Assembly (NCBI GenBank): GCA_003168235.1
Contig: PMSZ01000031.1
Coordinates: forward strand, 1-8,066
Origin: Acidobacteriaceae bacterium
GTDB lineage: Bacteria; Acidobacteriota; Terriglobia; Terriglobales; Acidobacteriaceae
Direction of reading: 5' to 3'
DNA: 8,066 nucleotides
Below the pieces are notes generated by a model, which saw only the letters and a list, made by a program, of their open reading frames with translations, had not been told where the DNA came from and searched no databases. Positions 5,023-8,066 of the stretch are shown in pieces. Both the position numbers and the translations under genes were made by a program. Positions within the stretch are counted from its first letter, which is position 1. The number at the start of each line of letters is the position of its first letter.

Positions 5023-8000
5023 GTGCAAGCGTCTGCCCTTCATTTTTCTTCTCGCGTCATAAGTGTGTTGATGTTCGCGCTACTGGCGTGGCCGCTTTGC
5101 GCCGGGCAAGAACAATCGACGACAGCGACCGGGGAAAAAGCTTCCTTAAGGGGGAAAGTGACGGGCCCAACGGGGGCAGGTGTGGCCGATGCGGAAGTGG
5201 TGCTGACAAGCGGGCTAGGTCCGGCATTGGCGATACCGGTAAATGACAAGGGCGAGTTTTCCGTAACCGGGCTCTATCCGGGGAGTTATTCGTTGACGGT
5301 CACCGCGCCGAACTTCGCCGACAAGGTCTTCCCAAACCTGACGCTGACGCCGGGTCTGGCACTTACTCTCGACGCTCCGATGAGACGCGCAACCGCTAAA
5401 GCCAAAATGAATGAGGAGGCGAGTGGAGCGGCGGCGGAGAGTCAGGGCGCCGGGCAGGGGCCGCGGACGGATCCGGGCGGGAAGGGAGTTATCAGCGGGA
5501 CGGTGACGGATGCGACGGGGGCCGTCGTTCCCGATGCGAAAGCGGTTTTGACGAACGCGGCGGGGGTGAAGGTTGAAGCAGCGGTCAACGAAAAGGGAGT
5601 GTACTCGTTCACCGGGCTGGAGCCGGGTACATACAAACTGGTGGTGACGGCCCCGAACTTTGCCGACATGCCGTTTGACAACGTCACGCTGACGGCGGAG
5701 CTCGGGTTGACGCTGGATGCGTCGCTGGTGCCGGCCAAGGCAAAGTCTGAAGAAGTCAATGTGGAGGGCGGTGGGGTGGGAACGGTGGAGACGGAGAGCT
5801 CCAGCGTGTCGGGGACGATCACGCAAAAAGAAGTGGTGTCGATTGGATTGAACGGGCGCAATTTCACGCAACTGATCGCGCTGGCACCGGGTGTGAGCAA
5901 CCAGACGGGGCAGGACGAAGCGAAGGTCGGCGTGGTGGGCAGCGTGAAATACAGCGTGAACGGCGGCCGTGTGGAGTACAACACGTTCGAGGTGGACGGC
6001 AGCGATGTGCTCAACACTGGTCTGAACGGCGCGTCGAGCACGCTGATGGTTTATCCAAGCCTGGATGCGATTCAGGAAGTGAAGGTACTGACGTCGAACT
6101 ACGGCGCGCAGTTTGGGCGGACGGCATCGGGCACGGTGCAGGTGACAACGAAGTCCGGCGGGCCGCAGTGGCACGGGAATCTGTACGACTTTATTCGCAA
6201 CGAAGCGTTCAACTCACGCAATTACTTCGACATTGTCTATACGGGAGTGCCGGCACCGGGAGAAGTGGTGGGGCCGTCGGTGGGCAATAAGGCGCCGCTT
6301 TACCGGCGGCAGGATTTCGGTGGAACGATTGGCGGGCCGCTGTACATTCCCAAGGTTTTCAATACCAGGAAGGACAAGACGTTTTTCTTTTACTCCGAAG
6401 AGTTCCGGCTGGAGAAGACGCCGACGGAATACAACCAGGCGGTGCCGGGATTGAAGGAACGCGGGCTGATATTGACGTCGAGCGGGATCGCGGAGAATTT
6501 GCAGACGAATCCGGGCACGGGCGCAGTTTACCAGGACTACGATTTCACCGATGTGTGCCCGTTGAATTCGGGAACCTTTACACGCGCGCAGTATCCGGAT
6601 TGCCCGTCGGTGTCGCCGGGAGCGACGCCGGGAACCTTTACTCCACTTCCCCATCTGCAAGGGGTGCTGGGTTCGACGAGCGTGGACAAGAACGCGCAGA
6701 TCATCCTGAATGCGAACCTGATACCGCTGCCGAATGCTCCTTATGGTTGTAACTTCACCTTGCCGAATTACAATCCCGCGAGCCCGAACCCGACGGACCC
6801 GAATCGTTGTTACAACGCTGCCATTTCTCCTTCTACTTACTGGCGTGAGGAGTTGTTTCGTATCGATCACACGCTGACCGACAAACTCAAGGTTTCATTT
6901 CGCTACATCCACGATGCGTGGAATACGACGGTGCTGGATCCGCAGTGGAGTTATCTGAGCATCAACCACCCTTCGCTGGGGACGTTCCCCACCATACAGA
7001 ACCGGTTCATCGGGCCGGGCACAAGCCTGGTGGCGCGGTTCACGGACACGATATCGCCGACGCTGCTGAACGATCTAGTTATCAGCTATGTGAATTCAGA
7101 CATCACCTTGACGGACCAGAACGGGCCCGGCGGCGCACAGTTCCAGCGCAACCCGGCGCTGGATGAGCCGCTGGTGCAGGACCCGTCGGCGCCGGGACAG
7201 TGCAATCCGGTGTTGAGCATTGATCCGGTGACGGGCTTTCCGCAATGCGCGATTGGCTACATCTTTAATAATGGCTTTGGCGGAAAGATGCCGGGAGTGG
7301 CCTTCTTCGGCACGAATGCGGCTTATGGCGGGAGGGGTTTTGCGGCCGATCCCTCGTACATGCCGTGGGGACATACGAATCCTACATACTCGCTACGCGA
7401 CGACATCGGCAAGGCGATAGGGAAACACACGCTGCAGTTTGGAGCGCAGTATGTGTATTCGCAGCGTAATCAGGACAACAATGCGATTGGCGCGGCTACA
7501 GGGGATACGCAGGGTTTGTTGACCTACAACAACCTTACGCACAGCACAGGAAATGCATTTGCCGACTTCCTGGTGGAGTCGGATGCGAATGCGCACAGCA
7601 TTCCGCAGGGATTCATTCAGAGTTTTTCGCAGGATTCCGCGAATCATCGTTACTATCAGCGATTTCAGATTGCGGAACCGTATCTGCAGGATGATTACAA
7701 GATAACTCACCGGCTTACTCTGAACCTAGGATTGCGAATCAGCCTGTTTGGGACTTACAGCGAGAAGAACCGAAACGCGTGGAACTGGGAGCCGTCGCGA
7801 TTCAATGCGACACGGTTTGGAGTGGATCCGATTTATGGCGAACTGCTGGATAAGTCGAACGGATCGGTCCCGGTGCCATTCAACCCAACTACTTTTCAGA
7901 TCAACCCGGGAGTGATCAGCGATTTGGGGTTAGTGCAGTGCGGATATGACAGTACGCCGGCGAGTTGCATGAAAGGACATTTGTTCAATCCAGCGCCGAG

Positions 8001-8066
8001 GATTGGATTTGCGTGGGACCCGTGGGGAGATGGGAAGACATCGGTCCGCGGAGGGTATGGCATCTT
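5023..8066 (+). CDS. Oar-like TonB-dependent receptor, 3' end beyond window
   Basis: This frame stays open from a stop at 4993 to the window end, giving 1014 codons. The start is taken at GTG 5023, eight bases after GGAG (5011-5014). It gives a signal peptide ending near residue 27 (SVLMFALLAWPLCA, then GQEQ). Residues about 41-120 and 154-234 are two carboxypeptidase-regulatory-like beta-sandwich domains (GTVTD.TGA...GxY.F.GL.PGTY.L...). Residues about 243-378 form the TonB plug: EEVNVEG, LNGRNFTQLIALAPGV, NGGRVEYNTFEVDG and YGAQFGRTASGTVQVTTKSG, the standard plug end of the Oar family. The outer-membrane beta-barrel follows, with RKDKTFFFYSEEFR, YWREELFRIDHTLTDKLKVS and YLQDDYKITHRLTLNLGLR landmarks and Cys-bearing loops. 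Energised by TonB-ExbBD, such proteins import or bind large or scarce ligands; the ligand is unknown. The divergent PstS-like gene and shared Pho-box-like sites suggest a phosphorus source. Confidence 0.92.
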   Translation, partial: MQASALHFSSRVISVLMFALLAWPLCAGQEQSTTATGEKASLRGKVTGPTGAGVADAEVVLTSGLGPALAIPVNDKGEFSVTGLYPGSYSLTVTAPNFADKVFPNLTLTPGLALTLDAPMRRATAKAKMNEEASGAAAESQGAGQGPRTDPGGKGVISGTVTDATGAVVPDAKAVLTNAAGVKVEAAVNEKGVYSFTGLEPGTYKLVVTAPNFADMPFDNVTLTAELGLTLDASLVPAKAKSEEVNVEGGGVGTVETESSSVSGTITQKEVVSIGLNGRNFTQLIALAPGVSNQTGQDEAKVGVVGSVKYSVNGGRVEYNTFEVDGSDVLNTGLNGASSTLMVYPSLDAIQEVKVLTSNYGAQFGRTASGTVQVTTKSGGPQWHGNLYDFIRNEAFNSRNYFDIVYTGVPAPGEVVGPSVGNKAPLYRRQDFGGTIGGPLYIPKVFNTRKDKTFFFYSEEFRLEKTPTEYNQAVPGLKERGLILTSSGIAENLQTNPGTGAVYQDYDFTDVCPLNSGTFTRAQYPDCPSVSPGATPGTFTPLPHLQGVLGSTSVDKNAQIILNANLIPLPNAPYGCNFTLPNYNPASPNPTDPNRCYNAAISPSTYWREELFRIDHTLTDKLKVSFRYIHDAWNTTVLDPQWSYLSINHPSLGTFPTIQNRFIGPGTSLVARFTDTISPTLLNDLVISYVNSDITLTDQNGPGGAQFQRNPALDEPLVQDPSAPGQCNPVLSIDPVTGFPQCAIGYIFNNGFGGKMPGVAFFGTNAAYGGRGFAADPSYMPWGHTNPTYSLRDDIGKAIGKHTLQFGAQYVYSQRNQDNNAIGAATGDTQGLLTYNNLTHSTGNAFADFLVESDANAHSIPQGFIQSFSQDSANHRYYQRFQIAEPYLQDDYKITHRLTLNLGLRISLFGTYSEKNRNAWNWEPSRFNATRFGVDPIYGELLDKSNGSVPVPFNPTTFQINPGVISDLGLVQCGYDSTPASCMKGHLFNPAPRIGFAWDPWGDGKTSVRGGYGI

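Noticed and set aside
5215..6174. Minus-strand open frame of 319 codons opposite the receptor gene
   Set aside because: The product is extremely rich in Arg, His and Pro, typical of an antisense shadow; the plus strand encodes an unmistakable TonB-dependent receptor.
6214..6870. Minus-strand open frame of 218 codons
   Set aside because: Arg-rich with no domain, and fully opposite the receptor barrel.

Overview
The window looks like a piece of an Acidobacteriota (Terriglobia-like) chromosome. The main reason is the right-hand gene, a very large Oar-type TonB-dependent receptor with N-terminal carboxypeptidase-regulatory-like domains, a protein class strongly expanded in that phylum. High G+C coding sequence and palindromic intergenic repeats fit the same picture. 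The taxonomic call is inference from gene content.

Left part (1-2279): a large nested palindrome (75-189) lies beyond the 3' end of a minus-strand cluster of four genes that overlap one another: 2279-1986 (97 aa, unknown), 2008-1607 (133 aa, unknown), about 1607-1132 (small membrane-anchored helical protein, apparently with a one-base frameshift near its N-terminus) and 1135-233 (300 aa, DUF5677-like). The junctions are a 23-base overlap, a TGATG and a GTGA, so the four are probably one translationally coupled operon. No function can be assigned to the set.

Middle (2280-4396): a short intergenic stretch holds a repeat-like hairpin (2374-2414) and a clean intrinsic terminator (2498-2530). The terminator closes the minus-strand gene 4396-2555, which encodes an exported PstS-like periplasmic binding protein of 613 aa.

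Right part (4397-8066): a 626-base divergent control region separates the PstS-like gene from the plus-strand receptor gene, which starts at GTG 5023 and runs off the window. Each flank carries 7-base words at exact 11-base spacing, the layout of PhoB/PhoP (Pho-box) sites. Three such words point toward the PstS-like gene (4599-4627, with a weaker fourth at 4632-4638) and two point toward the receptor gene (4926-4943). They share the form [TC]N[TG]T[CA]AC. The simplest reading is a phosphate-starvation-controlled pair: an outer-membrane TonB-dependent receptor and an exported phosphate-type binding protein that together capture phosphate or a phosphorus-containing ligand, with no Pst ABC genes next to them. 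This pairing is the most interesting item in the window.
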